This document shows positions 34,251 through 45,900 of a DNA stretch of 64,000 bases, piece by piece; the first letter of the stretch is position 1, and each line of letters starts with the position of its first letter. The translations under genes and the position numbers were made by a program. The DNA lies in contig JBOZIK010000001.1 of assembly GCA_051453625.1 (NCBI GenBank), positions 154,945,866 to 155,009,865 on the forward strand. The letters run 5' to 3'. The notes under the pieces are model-generated. The model searched no databases. It was not told the DNA's origin and was given only the letters and a program-made list of their open reading frames with translations. The DNA comes from Welwitschia mirabilis (Eukaryota; Gnetophyta; Gnetopsida; Welwitschiales).

Positions 34251-36425
34251 ATTCCAAATTAGGAAGAAAACATAGAAATCTCAGGATGATATGATTACCA
34301 CTCCTTGTTGTAGTGTCAAGATTGGAATCACTTATTATGACTTCCATCAGATGATCTCTTTTGGTTCTTTGAGAGAAGGAGTAAAATGTTTGAGCATATT
34401 TTAAACTTTGTTTATTGTCAGATGATGATGATCTGTCTTTAGAAGTAGTGCTAGTATTGGGTATTTTAGCTATAAAGTCCATGTCATCATTCCTATCTAG
34501 AGACGTAATATTGACATTTATATCATCAACTTTAACATAAGCTAATTCTTCCATTTTACCTGAGGATTTATTAAAGACTCTGCATGCTTTACTAGTTAAT
34601 GAGTAGCCAAGAAAATAACCTTTATCTGATTTTGATTTAAACTTAATTAAAGGACTCTTATTCTTAATAATTTCACACTTGCTTCTAAAAACTTTANNNN
34701 NNNNNNNNNNNNNNNNNNNNNNNNNNNNNNNNNNNNNNNNNNNNNNNNNNNNNNNNNNNNNNNNNNNNNNNNNNNNNNNNNNNNNNNNNNNNNNNNNNNN
34801 NNNNNNNNNNNNNNNNNNNNNNNNNNNNNNNNNNNNNNNNNNNNNNNNNNNNNNNNNNNNNNNNNNNNNNNNNNNNNNNNNNNNNNNNNNNNNNNNNNNN
34901 NNNNNNNNNNNNNNNNNNNNNNNNNNNNNNNNNNNNNNNNNNNNNNNNNNNNNNNNNNNNNNNNNNNNNNNNNNNNNNNNNNNNNNNNNNNNNNNNNNNN
35001 NNNNNNNNNNNNNNNNNNNNNNNNNNNNNNNNNNNNNNNNNNNNNNNNNNNNNNNNNNNNNNNNNNNNNNNNNNNNNNNNNNNNNNNNNNNNNNNNNNNN
35101 NNNNNNNNNNNNNNNNNNNNNNNNNNNNNNNNNNNNNNNNNNNNNNNNNNNNNNNNNNNNNNNNNNNNNNNNNNNNNNNNNNNNNNNNNNNNNNNNNNNN
35201 NNNNNNNNNNNNNNNNNNNNNNNNNNNNNNNNNNNNNNNNNNNNNNNNNNNNNNNNNNNNNNNNNNNNNNNNNNNNNNNNNNNNNNNNNNNNNNNNNNNN
35301 NNNNNNNNNNNNNNNNNNNNNNNNNNNNNNNNNNNNNNNNNNNNNNNNNNNNNNNNNNNNNNNNNNNNNNNNNNNNNNNNNNNNNNNNNNNNNNNNNNNN
35401 NNNNNNNNNNNNNNNNNNNNNNNNNNNNNNNNNNNNGACTCTTATTCTTAATAATTTCACACTTGCTTCTAAAAACTTTAAAATAACTTACATTTGGTCT
35501 TTTACCATACCAAAGATTATAGGCAGTTCTCTTTATTCATGGATGAAGAAAAACTCTGTTGGAGATGTAACATGTCATGTTAACTACTTCTACCCAATAA
35601 TATGTGGTAAAGATTATTCATTCAACATTATTCAAGTCATTTCAATTAGGACTCAAATTTTCCTTTCCACTACATCATTCTGTTGAGGCATATGAGGAGT
35701 TGAAAATTGATGACCAATACCATTATTACTATAAAAATTCTTAAATTTATCATTATCAAACTCACCTTCTCTATTTGTTCTGATGGTTTTGACATAGTCA
35801 CCTTATTTCTTTTGAATTGTCCTTCATACTTTAATGTAAATTTCAAAAGCTTCACCTTTATCAAATAAAAACAAAACTAACAAAATCTTGAATAGTCATC
35901 TACTATGACAAGAAAGTATTTCCTGCCATCAATACTTCTTATTTGGATCAGTTCTACCAAGTCCACGTGAATGAGATCTAGAGGTTTTCTTGTTGTTGTA
36001 TATCTCTTACTTAAGAAGCTAGATCTAACCAATTTTTCCTTAACACATACTTCACATACCTTCCTTGAGACACATTTAGTTTAGTAATACCTTTAATTAT
36101 CTCTTTTGAGGAAATTGTTCTTAAATCTCTAAGGTTCATGTGTTCAAATTATCTATGCCAAAGATCAAGTTCATTGGTTTAAGCTAGATAACATCCTTCA
36201 GTAACTCTATTATCATCACTAATAACATATATGCATTTTGATCTATTACTAGTAAGAATTTATTGATTAGTAATAGCATTTCTAATGATACATTTATCAT
36301 GATAGAATGATAATTTATTGCCTCTATCATACTTTTGCAAGATACTAAGTAAGTTATGATTTAGTGCATTAATAAGATAAACATCATTAATTATGGATGA
36401 TGATTAGAAGCAGCAATTATGCCCT
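34237..36425 (-). mobile_element. Copia integrase, split by a false gap
   Basis: The catalytic core on the minus strand includes GRKYFLVIVDDYSRF (about 35930), an IRTNREGEF block (about 35780) and TPHMPQQNDVVER with the catalytic Glu (about 35700-35660). The C-terminal part has AYNLWYGKRPNVSYF (about 35530-35485) and, beyond the N run, KSDKGYFLGYSLTSKACRVF (about 34645-34585). The 740-N run (34697-35436) interrupts the reading, but identical 44-bp flanks make both sides join in frame (see findings). Several stops lie upstream. Confidence 0.83.
34697..35436. other. 740-N assembly gap with 44-bp identical flanks
   Basis: The 44 bp at 34653-34696 are repeated exactly at 35437-35480. Overlapping contig ends separated by an estimated gap are the likely cause. 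Confidence 0.85.
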
Positions 36426-36428
36426 TAC

Positions 36429-36614
36429 CTATAATATTTCCTTGTTGTTAGCTTCAAATGTAACTTCACCTTCATCATGTTCTTGAAAGAAGGTCAGAAA
36501 ACTTTTGTTGCCTCTCATGTGTCTAAAATAGCCACTGTCAAGATACCATTTTGTCCTTTCTTGTGCTTTAAAGGATGCATGAGAAAAAAGAGAAGTAGTA
36601 GTATTCTTCTTCAT
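36429..36614 (-). mobile_element. Copia aspartic protease remnant
   Basis: A 61-codon minus-strand frame contains WYLDSGYFRHM (about 36551-36516), the copia protease box whose usual form is W-x-L-D-S-G-C-S-x-H-M. The catalytic D-S-G is retained, while the following C-S has changed to Y-F. It continues into KSFLTFFQEHDEGEVTFE, typical of the protease C-terminal part. The enzyme normally cleaves Gag-Pol. Confidence 0.82.
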
Positions 36615-37139
36615 CCATTGTTTGATGATTTATCCTTTTGGTGCGCACGGTTTAGGAATAGTTTTGCTAATAAATCCGAATTTTTCATTGACATATCCAA
36701 AGTCCATAGCTTTCTTATATGGACAAGTAAATTGCACATGCCCGTATTTATTGCAATAATAACATCTCAAGCTAAATTTACTAAAGGAGTGGAATTTCAT
36801 ATTTGGATAAAAGAACTGAAAGAGAAGAGACTTACTTGAGTGACTCCTCGAGCCAGATTTGTCAAGAGGTGATCTACCTATACCTAGCAGTCTCTTAAGA
36901 TTGTCCTTTTCTTGGGCTAATCTTTCAGTGATTCTTTTAGAGTCTTACAAATCTTTAGATAATTCTTCCACTTTGTTGTTAACTTTCTTCAAATTGAGTT
37001 CTAGGTCACTAATTTATTTTTTGAAAGATAATTTTTTCTTACCAAGCTGTAGATTAATTCTATACAACTCGTCATATGCATCAAAAATATCATTATCATT
37101 AAAATCACTTTCTTCTTTTTTTTTTTGATTTCTAAACTT

Positions 37140-38167
37140 ATCTAAGCTTGTTTGATACTTGGATTCGAACTGATGTGATCTGAACAATGCTCTTCGTCAA
37201 GTACGATTATTAGCCCAAAGTTCAAGGGTTCTTCGTCACTTGAATAATCTTTATCTTTAGATTCATCATCCCATGTTGCTTTGAGGGCTTTCTTTCCTTT
37301 GTATTTTGAATTTATTTCCTTTTTATTGTTGGCACATTCAGATGCAACATAACCATATATTTTGCACTCATAACATTGAATAGATGATGAAGAATTCTTT
37401 CCTTTATTATTCATTTGTATAGATCCTCCTTTTGAGATTCTACCTTCTTTCTTCTTTTTGAGAAATCTCTTGAAGTTCTATGTCAGTAGGGCTAGATCAT
37501 CATCTTCTTCATCATTGCTTGAGGTTTCTTCTTCATGTCCCTTGCTTGCTTTAAGAGCGATACCCTTTCTTTTAGGCATCTCATCTTCTGGAAATAGAGT
37601 AGCTTCATATGCCATTAGGGATCCCTTCAATTCCTCAACTCTCATTTTGTCGATGTCTTTACTTTTTCCAACAGTAATAGTCTTTGGTTTAAATTCTGTA
37701 GTAAGACTCCTAGGAATTTTCCTGACTGCTCTATTCTCAAGAACTCTTTCTCCTAGTCCCCACATGCTATTAACTATGTTGCTTATCTTAGTCATGTAAT
37801 CTACCACGGATTCTGATTCTTCCATTCTAGTATTTTCAAATTTGGTGGCTAGAAGTTGCAACTTTGACTTCTTAACAACGTTCGTCCCTTCATAAGCTAT
37901 TCTCAAAGTGTCCCTCATGTCCTTTATTGTCATGCATTGAACTACTCTGTCATATTCTTCAGTCGACAATGCACAAATAATAGAATTCATTGCTTGTGCA
38001 TTAATTTAAAGTATTCTTTTGTCATCAGAATCCCATTTGTCTCTGGGTTTCAACACTACATTCCATCTTTGTCAACATCGGTTGGAGGTTCATAATCATG
38101 CTTAAATACTGCCCAAATATTGCGATTAAGAGAGGTTAGGAAGATACTCATTTTGGACCTCCAATGA
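37140..38167 (-). mobile_element. Copia gag copy A (UBN2-type) with zinc knuckle
   Basis: The minus strand reads, in order: YEPPTDVDKDG (about 38085), MNSIICALSTEEYDRVVQCM (37990), MEESESVVDYMTKISNIVNS, a short ELKGSLMAYEATLFPEDEMP segment, an acidic EEETSSNDEEDDD tail, and a zinc knuckle CYECKIYGYVASEC (about 37375-37335). These are hallmarks of the UBN2 gag family of plant copia elements. The histidine of the CCHC knuckle is replaced by tyrosine (CAT to TAT), so the knuckle is lost. The open frame 37990-37478 is 170 codons, the longest unbroken piece in the element. The N-terminal end is cut by the 100-N gap. Confidence 0.87.
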
Positions 38168-38267
38168 NNNNNNNNNNNNNNNNNNNNNNNNNNNNNNNNN
38201 NNNNNNNNNNNNNNNNNNNNNNNNNNNNNNNNNNNNNNNNNNNNNNNNNNNNNNNNNNNNNNNNNNN

Positions 38268-38994
38268 ATAATCTTCTTCATCATTGCTTGAGGTTTATTA
38301 TTCATGTTCCTCACTTGTTTTAATAGTGATACTTTTTTTTTTTTTTTAGGCATCTCATCTTCTGGAAGAAGAGTAGCTTCATATGCCATTAGGGACCCTT
38401 CAATTCCTTAACTCTCATTTTGTTAATATCTTTACTTTCTTCAATAACAGTAGTCTTTGATCTAAATTTTGCAGTAAGGCTTCTAAATATTTTTCTTATT
38501 ACTCTATTCTCAGGAACTCTTTCTTCTAATCCCCACATGTAATTAACTATGTTGCTTATCTTAGTGATGTAATCTGCCACTGATTCTGATTCTTCCATTA
38601 TAATATTCTCAAGAAGTTACAGCTTTGAGTTCTTAATGATGTTTGTCCCTTCGTAAGCTATATTCAAAGTTTCTCACATGTCCTTTACTGTCATGCACTG
38701 AACTACTCTATCATATTCTTCAATGGACAATGCATAGATAATGACGTTCATTGCTTGTACATTAATCTGAACAATTCTTTTGTCATCAGTATCCCATTTG
38801 TCTCTGGGCTTCAACACTACATTCCCATCTTTATCAACATCTGTTGGAGGTTCATAACCATGCTGAAGTACTACCCAAATATCCAGATTAAGAGAGGTTA
38901 TGAAGTTACTCATTTTGAATCTCCAATAAGTACAATTGCTATCATTGAAGAAGGGAGGTCTAGAAACAGCTTGACCTCCTAGATAATTCAAATA
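38268..38994 (-). mobile_element. Copia gag copy B (second, tandem copy)
   Basis: A second gag copy lies directly upstream (sense) of copy A. It starts at 38991 with NYLGGQAVSRPPFFNDSNCT and WRFKMSNFITSLNLDIW, the conserved gag N-terminus. It then repeats the EEYDRVVQCM, MEESESVADYITKISNIVN and LMAYEATLLPEDEMP blocks also found in copy A. By eye the two copies share most positions but differ throughout, and copy B has a long poly-T run near 38333-38347. It stops at the 100-N gap just before the zinc-knuckle region, so only copy A supplies that part. Confidence 0.82.
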
Positions 38995-39125
38995 NNNNNN
39001 NNNNNNNNNNNNNNNNNNNNNNNNNNNNNNNNNNNNNNNNNNNNNNNNNNNNNNNNNNNNNNNNNNNNNNNNNNNNNNNNNNNNNNNNNNNNNNNNNNNN
39101 NNNNNNNNNNNNNNNNNNNNNNNNN

Positions 39126-40060
39126 ATCTTGCAATTACAATGCTTAAATATATAGCTAATGATAAATTTGTGATGAATGATAATTAAAACTTTAGAAACA
39201 AATTAAAAAACAAGTGTGTGAGAAATTTATAGTGGTTCAGCCTAAAGCCTACTCCACTCTCATGGGGCAGCACTTGCTATTAGCCTCCTAGTTTTTTTAA
39301 CTCCAAAAGTTACATACAACTTCCCTACCACCAAGGATCTTCTTTCAAATTTTATGCCAAGCTCAACTCAGTGAGCTATTTCCAAAGTAATGCAAGATAG
39401 AAATGTCTGATAGTGTGGTGCCATACTTTTGGTATAGTACATCAACTTTGAAGGACAAAATAATGGACCTTCTAGAGAGAGATAACTAGTCAGTTTAGTA
39501 CAAAAAAGAGTGATTTCACTAGTTTGAATACAAAATAATCTCACAATTGTTTGTCTCTTTTGAATCTCAAAAAGGTAATTTTTGATAAGAGATGAGTACC
39601 TATTTACAGATCTTTTCAAAAAATAGCTATCGAGAACATCGTATAAAGTGCTTATGATGTTGGTTAGTGTGCCAAAGAGGATTTGAGACATTTGTGCCTT
39701 GAAGCCCTCAAACCGACATTCTTAACAGATAACTTTCCATGCCTACAATTGCATTGTCGAATGTTCCATCGATAAATCTTAAACGTTCCAGTTTTAGAAC
39801 TAGGCTTCTGACAAAATTGAGAAGAGCTCTTGACGTACCGAAATAACAGATTGGATGTCCTAGTTTCACAAGGCGAATGCCCCAATGCAAAAAGATAGCT
39901 TACAGGGCCAGACGTAATACTGGTTTCACAGGGCAGACATCCCAATACAGAAAATAACTTACAAGGCCGAATGTCCCGGATTCACAAGGAAAACGTCCCA
40001 AGTATGATGGTCACTTAGTTTATCTTAGACTACTTAGTTTTCTACCTTTTCCTGATTTCA
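39126..40060 (-). repeat. 5' LTR of the copia element
   Basis: Direct copy of 30321-31342. Its inner end, with the primer binding site, is hidden in the 131-N gap (38995-39125). The outer end is placed at 40060 (sense strand TGAAATCAGG), where similarity to the other LTR ends. It keeps several CpG sites that are TG/CA in the 3' LTR, and carries the same U3 tandem units (about 39850-40000). Confidence 0.8.
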
Positions 40061-41040
40061 CACCTTAAGTCATCTCCAATAGAATTAACTCTTATCAAAA
40101 ACTCTCAAGCGTTCAAATAAAAGAAAATAAGAGACAAGATTGGATAAAATCTAAAAAGAATAATTAAATCTTAAAAACAATTAGTTGAAAGTCAAATAAA
40201 ACTTTTTATGTCTCAAGCTTTTGATTTTTATGGTTCTGGACTATAATTTGAAAACTTGTAACTATTGTTATTATGAAAAATGTCATTTTAATATATTACA
40301 TCTTAAATTTTATAAATGCATACATATGTCTAATACTAGGGACATTGATTTTAAAATTTTTAGTAATCATATTTCCTCTTGACAGAGTGATTTAATTATA
40401 CTTGAGACATCCTGGTTTGCTAATCAAGTTATTCATTGAAATGCATGACCTATTAACTAGTAAGCGAATGTCCCACCAATTAGACTACCATCCTAATAGC
40501 TATATACACATACAAATATAAGTAACAGTCATTTTTAATCTTGCTCATACAAATTAATAAGTAATTTTTTGACTAAAAATAACTTTTTACTATAGCAAAC
40601 ACAAATTGATAAACAAATCTTTTTCCTTTTCGAAAACAACTCCTTATGTATAAATACAATCCTCACTCCACCATCCTCAATGGGGCCCAAACAACATGAA
40701 CAAGGGAAGTAAACCAATCACAACCACCATGACAATTTCATCATCCTTTATTATAAAAAATGTTAATAGTAATATTTCTATTTATATTAAAAGCAACTTT
40801 AGATGATTTCTAAAAAGGATAACGAAAATTCAAACTTTTAGTGACTATAACTTTTTAAAAATATATGTGCTACAATCATCTAAATAAATGATTTAATTAT
40901 AATTAATGCCTTAAACATGCTAATCAAGTCATCTAAAAGTTTAACACAATTGCCATTAATAGCTTTGTTAGTTTTTTAATTTCCTTAATATGTAAACAAA
41001 ATTTTAAAAAAAATCTTTTTTGAACTTGTATTCTAAATTT
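40061..41040. other. AT-rich intergenic sequence, nothing recognised
   Basis: No motif or convincing frame. A 60-codon minus-strand frame at 40717-40535 is unremarkable. Confidence 0.5.
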
Positions 41041-42640
41041 TTAAGTTAACCTTTTTAGAGTTTGAAGAATATAACTAGAAATATTATCCTCAAAATCCTA
41101 TCTATCCTATCAACGTGTGCCTAGATACCTTACTATAGCAAAGACCAAAGTGAAAAATCTTTGGAGGAGTGCAACTGGATTATGGAAAATCTAAACCGAA
41201 GGAACCGTAAAGCCCTACTAATCTATATAGGTCTTTAGGAGGCAGAAATTTACTTGGGTAGGTCGTTCTTCCCTGGTAGTTGTACAATTGTTCGAATGGG
41301 CCTAAGGCTAAGCTGTACTTAATTGGGTCAGCTGAAGCTGGAAACGGTTGCATGCCAGGTTCAAGGCAAGCGGTATCTACTAGGGTGAGGTCCCAAGGGG
41401 AGATGAAATATAGGAGTGGGCACGTCGAGCATAGTCAAATTGAAATTAGGTTATAAAAACTGGCTTCACATTGTTCATTTATCAAGAAAGAGCAAGGCAA
41501 TCATCTGACAAAAGGAGTTTTTACTTCTTCAGGACTGGGCATTCGGACACAAGCAAAGTCTCCCATATGCTACAAAAAATGACTGAAGAAAGCCTCCTTT
41601 GAGTTTTGTTGGTTCTGAGTTAAAGATGTAATTCTGCAAAACGATCACAAAACTTCAAAGATTACTTTGCAAACGAGAACCCTGGAGCAAAACTTAACCC
41701 CCTGCAAAATCTTATCAGAAGCAACTGCCAAAAGCCCCAATGACCACAGAGGACAAAGCCCTATGAAGAAACCTAATCGCCAAAACCCTAGCAGAGTCCC
41801 CAAAAACCACTGGCCAGAGGATTCCGCAAACGTTATGTGCTCACAACACGCATTGCTATTTTAAGATGAACAAATTAACTCGAAAAAAAGACCTGCAGAA
41901 ATGGCGAATAACCTAAAAGAAAAATATCGAGCGAAACTAAAACATTGTAAAACATCACAGGTCCTTTATCACTAAAAGAGTACCTAAAATCTAATGCAAA
42001 TTCCGAAAGATCTTATAATATTAATCAACACCAGAAATCTTGAAGATTTCGTACGGCGTTCCAAAATCTGTGCGAAAATGTAGCACCATGAATTGAAGAA
42101 GCTGTCAAAGGCAATGCCTATAGTAATTCACCCATTGAATGATGCGATTGGTATTCTAGGGTTGAGAAAAGACCGCTTCACTGGTTGTCAACGGTTTTTG
42201 CTTTTGCCCTAGGTTGAAAAATACACCACAGATAACCGCTTTGAACAAAAAAACATCAAAGACATTTTGCAAAAGAGTCGCCTAAGAGAAGATCTAAGTA
42301 ACTTGCAAACGATCTCAGATTTGGAGATAATCTGCAAGGCGACGGTGCCAATTCAGTCCCGAAATATGCTTTTTCACATCGTTCACAAAAGCAAATTGAT
42401 ACAGATAACAGAAAACGAACACAAATAATGTGTAAACGGATCTTAGATCAAAACATCACAATTTGGAAAGCTTTGCATAAGCAGACTAAACATTCAAGCT
42501 TTCGCAAGCGACAGTCTGGAAGTATTAAAGGTGGATCAATGGCAAAGTTAACAGGCCGTTGGGTTTCCCCGTCACTCCTCTCCTACGTTTTTTCTTTGTG
42601 GGATTCGATAAGCTATTAAAGCCTAAAGACATTAACGTGA
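41040..42640. other. GC-richer island, unassigned
   Basis: This 1.6-kb stretch is less AT-rich and keeps more CpG sites than its flanks. On the minus strand it looks like plant gene 5' sequence: several CTAGGGTTTTGG-like words and TTTTGCAG-type acceptor-like sites. There is no frame longer than about 65 codons, and I recognise no protein. It may be a pseudogenised first exon and UTR, an LTR, or an unclassified element. The adjacent LINE ends at its right border. Confidence 0.35.
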
Positions 42641-42706
42641 AAATGTCTCCCAGTTTACAATTTAAGCTTTTGTTAGTCAAATAGCTAGGGTTGGGGTTGT
42701 TAGGGG

Positions 42707-45700
42707 TTAAATAAAAATATCTCTAAAATGTCTTAACAAAACCCAAAAGGTTAAAAAAATAAATGCCAATAGCATTCCACGACGATCACATTTATAAGTG
42801 ACAATAAAGGAAAAAAGTAACAGAAACTTAATTAAGGTATGACCCAGGATCCGACTATTCATCGTATTTGGTTTGGTATTACAACTACACATGACTTTGA
42901 GAGTCGTATCAGCAAATATTTTTGATAAAAATGTTTGATGTTTTAGAAATCTTTTAATGGAATTCGTAATTGTGTATTTCATGCCAAAGTCAAAATTTTT
43001 GATCTTCTTCTTTCCATATAAAGCTTTAAGTTTACATTTCCATGTAAAAAATACACACTCTAGAATTGACATCCTCCAAATTCTTTAAGGTAGAAAGCAC
43101 TCCTTTACTCAGAATACTTTGGAAAAGTGAGGAGAAAAGTGAGGAGCATACCACGATTAAAAGCTCTTAAATATTTACAAAATTATCTAGACAAAAGAAT
43201 GCTCCCAAAGCACATGCTTGATATTGTCTTCTTCTTCACAAATAGGATACAAAGGGTTTTGCACACACATAGCCTAAAGTCCTTTTCCAGTAGGAAAAGC
43301 ATGATGAGTGAAGGACCAAAACAAGAACTGATGCTTAAGATGAGCCTTTGAATGTCATATTTAATGAAAACACCTAGCCATTTATCGTCTTTCCATTAAA
43401 TATTCCATCTATGATTTAATATAAAGAAATCAAAAGAGCCTACAAAGAAACAAGTTTTAGTTTTGGCAATGCTAAGATCATTCAAAGTAGATCCATCCAA
43501 CCACTTCCATTCTTCATACCAATGGGTACTAAAATGCAATTAAGGAGCACCATAGTAAATTAACATAGCCTAAATATGTCTAAAAATAGTAAAGTCATCT
43601 CTTTAGAAACTACTAGCATGTTTCATTATATAACAAGATAATTATCAATAATAGAAAATAATTTACCAACATAAAGGAAATCCCTCTTAATCAATCTATG
43701 CATTTTGTTAATAAAAACTTTTGCTAAATAAGTGGAATTAATCATAAAGGTAGGTGGCCACTAGATGGAATGATGCATGAGATTATCAATAGGGACGCTG
43801 TTAGGATTCTAATGGAGCCAACCTTTAACCTTATTCTAGTAGTTCCAAATTTTCTTAAAAAGAAAGGCACTTGTAATTTTAGTTTTTTAATGATGTAAAA
43901 TCTTTGTATCTCAATGGATGTTCTTCTAGTTCTTCTAGTTGTGCTTATAAGAAATACTGCTTGTAAAGAGAATTTTTCAAAGCTCTTTATCTTTCACACA
44001 ATAAGCTATCCACCTAATGTTGCTAGTTTATCATGTGCAAGCAAAATAAAGATTGGAAATTTAACAAAGAAAATTGGAAGGCAAAAGTGAAGGGACAAAA
44101 GATGAAACATTTCCTTAAAATGTCCATGAATCATATTGAATTAAAATTTTGAATTAAATTACATTTAGATATAAGTGCTTCAAGTGACATGATACAATTT
44201 TTATATTCCAGAAAGAAAGGACACAAATCTTCTTGAAATAGTTATTAATAGTCACATTATTTCATGAGGAGTAAAATTTAACTAATTTTTACATAATTTA
44301 ATTTGGTAGTTTTAAAAGTTTCAAAGTTTACTTCAATTTGATTAATTTTTTTTTTTGTTAAAGCTAGAGAAAAGACCTAATTTATTTATATTTTTGTTTC
44401 ATTTACTTTGTATTTTATCTAGCACTTAGAAACTAGAATATTGCTCTGGTGCTCAATAGATGAAAAGTTTGGATCTTCTTTCTCATTGATTAGGAGGCAC
44501 GTAACCTTAGTAACCCAATGAAAGGTCTTGTGATTATATTTATTCCCCCAAAAGAAATTCCTAAGAAAGTCTATTAATATTTTGAACAAAAAATTTAGAA
44601 GAAGCCATAAAAAAGAGTAGTACAATGAGACAAATCTTGAGATATGACTAGGAAGACATTACAGGTTAAAGGTTTATTTCAATGATTTTTGTTTGATCCT
44701 TTCAACCACATTCTACTAAATAGATGTAGGAGTAAAGACTAAAGCAGTTAGGATNNNNNNNNNNAAGTAGGAAGAAAAAGTCTATAAGAGAGAACTAATT
44801 AAGAGAAAACTAATGAGTGTAAGTAGGTTTATGCAGAAAGCTAGATCTAATTACTTGAGTTTTGTACTGATTGGTTTTAGATCTTGAAGTTCTATAATAA
44901 GTTTGAATACAAGTCAAAGAATCTTGAAAATTATTTCTCTCCTCTTCAAGAGTAAGATAGGTATCATCAACAAATTGACTATATAAAAGATGTTCTTTAG
45001 TGTCAGAATGATCTGCTCCTTATAACAATGTAGTTTTTTCATGAAAGTTAATGAAGCACTCCAATAGCATAAGTGGTAATAATAAAGAGGTAGGGGCTAA
45101 GGATAAGCCTTGTTGAACAGACCTTTATGAAGTGATGGGACCAAATAAGACTTCATTAATAAAAATAATCAAGGAGGTCTCAACTAAGAGCATGTTGATA
45201 AAAGGTTAACCTACACTATGATGCTTAATAAAACTCATAAAAAGAACTAATTCAATTTATTACACACTTTGATAAATTAAGTTTTAAGTAGAATAGCTAG
45301 CTCATTATAAGAATCCTAATGCATTCCTTTAACCATAGTCACCATATTATTTAAAATATATGTCCTAAGAATAAAACCTCTTTACTCTAAGTTGATCAAA
45401 CTTATAAGGAAAGAATTAATTTAATGGCCACTACTATAGTGATAATTTTATAGATTACTTTTAGAAGAGTGATAGGGAACCAATTATTGAGATCTATACT
45501 TCTCCTAATTTGGGAAGAACCTTGATAAAATTTGCATTGATAGCTTTTGCTATAGATCCCTTTATTAGATCTTCCTTATAGACATTATAAACTATAGTGC
45601 TTAAACATTGCAAAAACCTTTTAAAAAGGATAAATAGCAAGGCAATCCATACCTACAGTTTTGCTACCACATAACTATTTAAGAGCATTAAAGAGATGAA

Positions 45701-45900
45701 TCTTGGATAAGTAAGAAGCATTTTGAAAAATGGGAGAATGAAAAGGAGAAATAGCATATAAACGACTCTCAATGATGTTTCAATCACATCTTCTTTAGTA
45801 ATAACCTTAGAGTAATGCCTATTAAAAAACATCCATGATGTCTTTATGAGAAGTTATTATTAGCAACTTAACTTAATTTATTTAGTAATTGTTAACTTGA
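42707..45900 (-). mobile_element. L1-type LINE relic (RT to C-terminal zinc finger)
   Basis: The minus strand carries the L1 RT in order, with many stops. An N-terminal GxPCxxxxFxKxF-like block lies near 45660. INxxFIKVLPKLGE and the RPISL-type segment follow near 45540-45470. SVQQGLSLAPTSLLLPLMLL (45118-45060) corresponds to the R-Q-G-C-P-L-A-P box. QFVDDTYLTLEEE (44980-44945) keeps the catalytic F-x-D-D. Downstream, YYSFLWLLL and FLRNFFWGNKYNHKTFHWV (44630-44500) match the conserved LxNFLWxG region. PLYPICEEEDNIKHMLWEHS (43260-43200) is the zf-RVT zinc finger, with Cys-to-Tyr and Cys-to-His losses. The 121-codon frame 43072-42707 fits the extreme C-terminus. The endonuclease domain was not found, so the 5' part is missing or unrecognisable. 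A 10-N gap lies at 44755-44764. LINE machinery of this type mobilises SINEs such as those at 13.3-13.7 kb. Confidence 0.85.

Larger units (their letters stand above)
30321..40060 (-). mobile_element. Ty1/copia LTR retrotransposon, minus strand, degenerate
   Basis: Two related LTRs (30321-31342 and about 39126-40060) flank gag, protease, integrase, RT and RNase H in copia order on the minus strand. The LTR ends resemble Sirevirus-like plant elements: the sense strand ends in a CCCTCTAGGGTGCCATAAG...CTAACA block. The interior has three N runs (34697-35436, 38168-38267, 38995-39125); the first appears to be false. No matching 5-bp target-site duplication is visible. LTRs are clearly diverged from one another, and all reading frames carry stops, so the element is old and inactive. 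Sirevirus membership is inferred from the LTR end and UBN2-type gag. Confidence 0.88.

Noticed and set aside
34679-35686. Long frames on both strands across the 740-N run
   Set aside because: Their length comes almost entirely from Ns; only the flanking minus-strand integrase sequence is meaningful.
41350-41390. tRNA-like box B (AGGTTCAAGGC) near 41.37 kb
   Set aside because: No matching box A at suitable spacing and no cloverleaf could be formed; not called as tRNA or SINE.
42685-42709. Telomere-like AGGGTTGGGGTTGTTAGGGG sequence
   Set aside because: Too short and irregular for an interstitial telomere; only three G-runs, so a quadruplex is not supported either.
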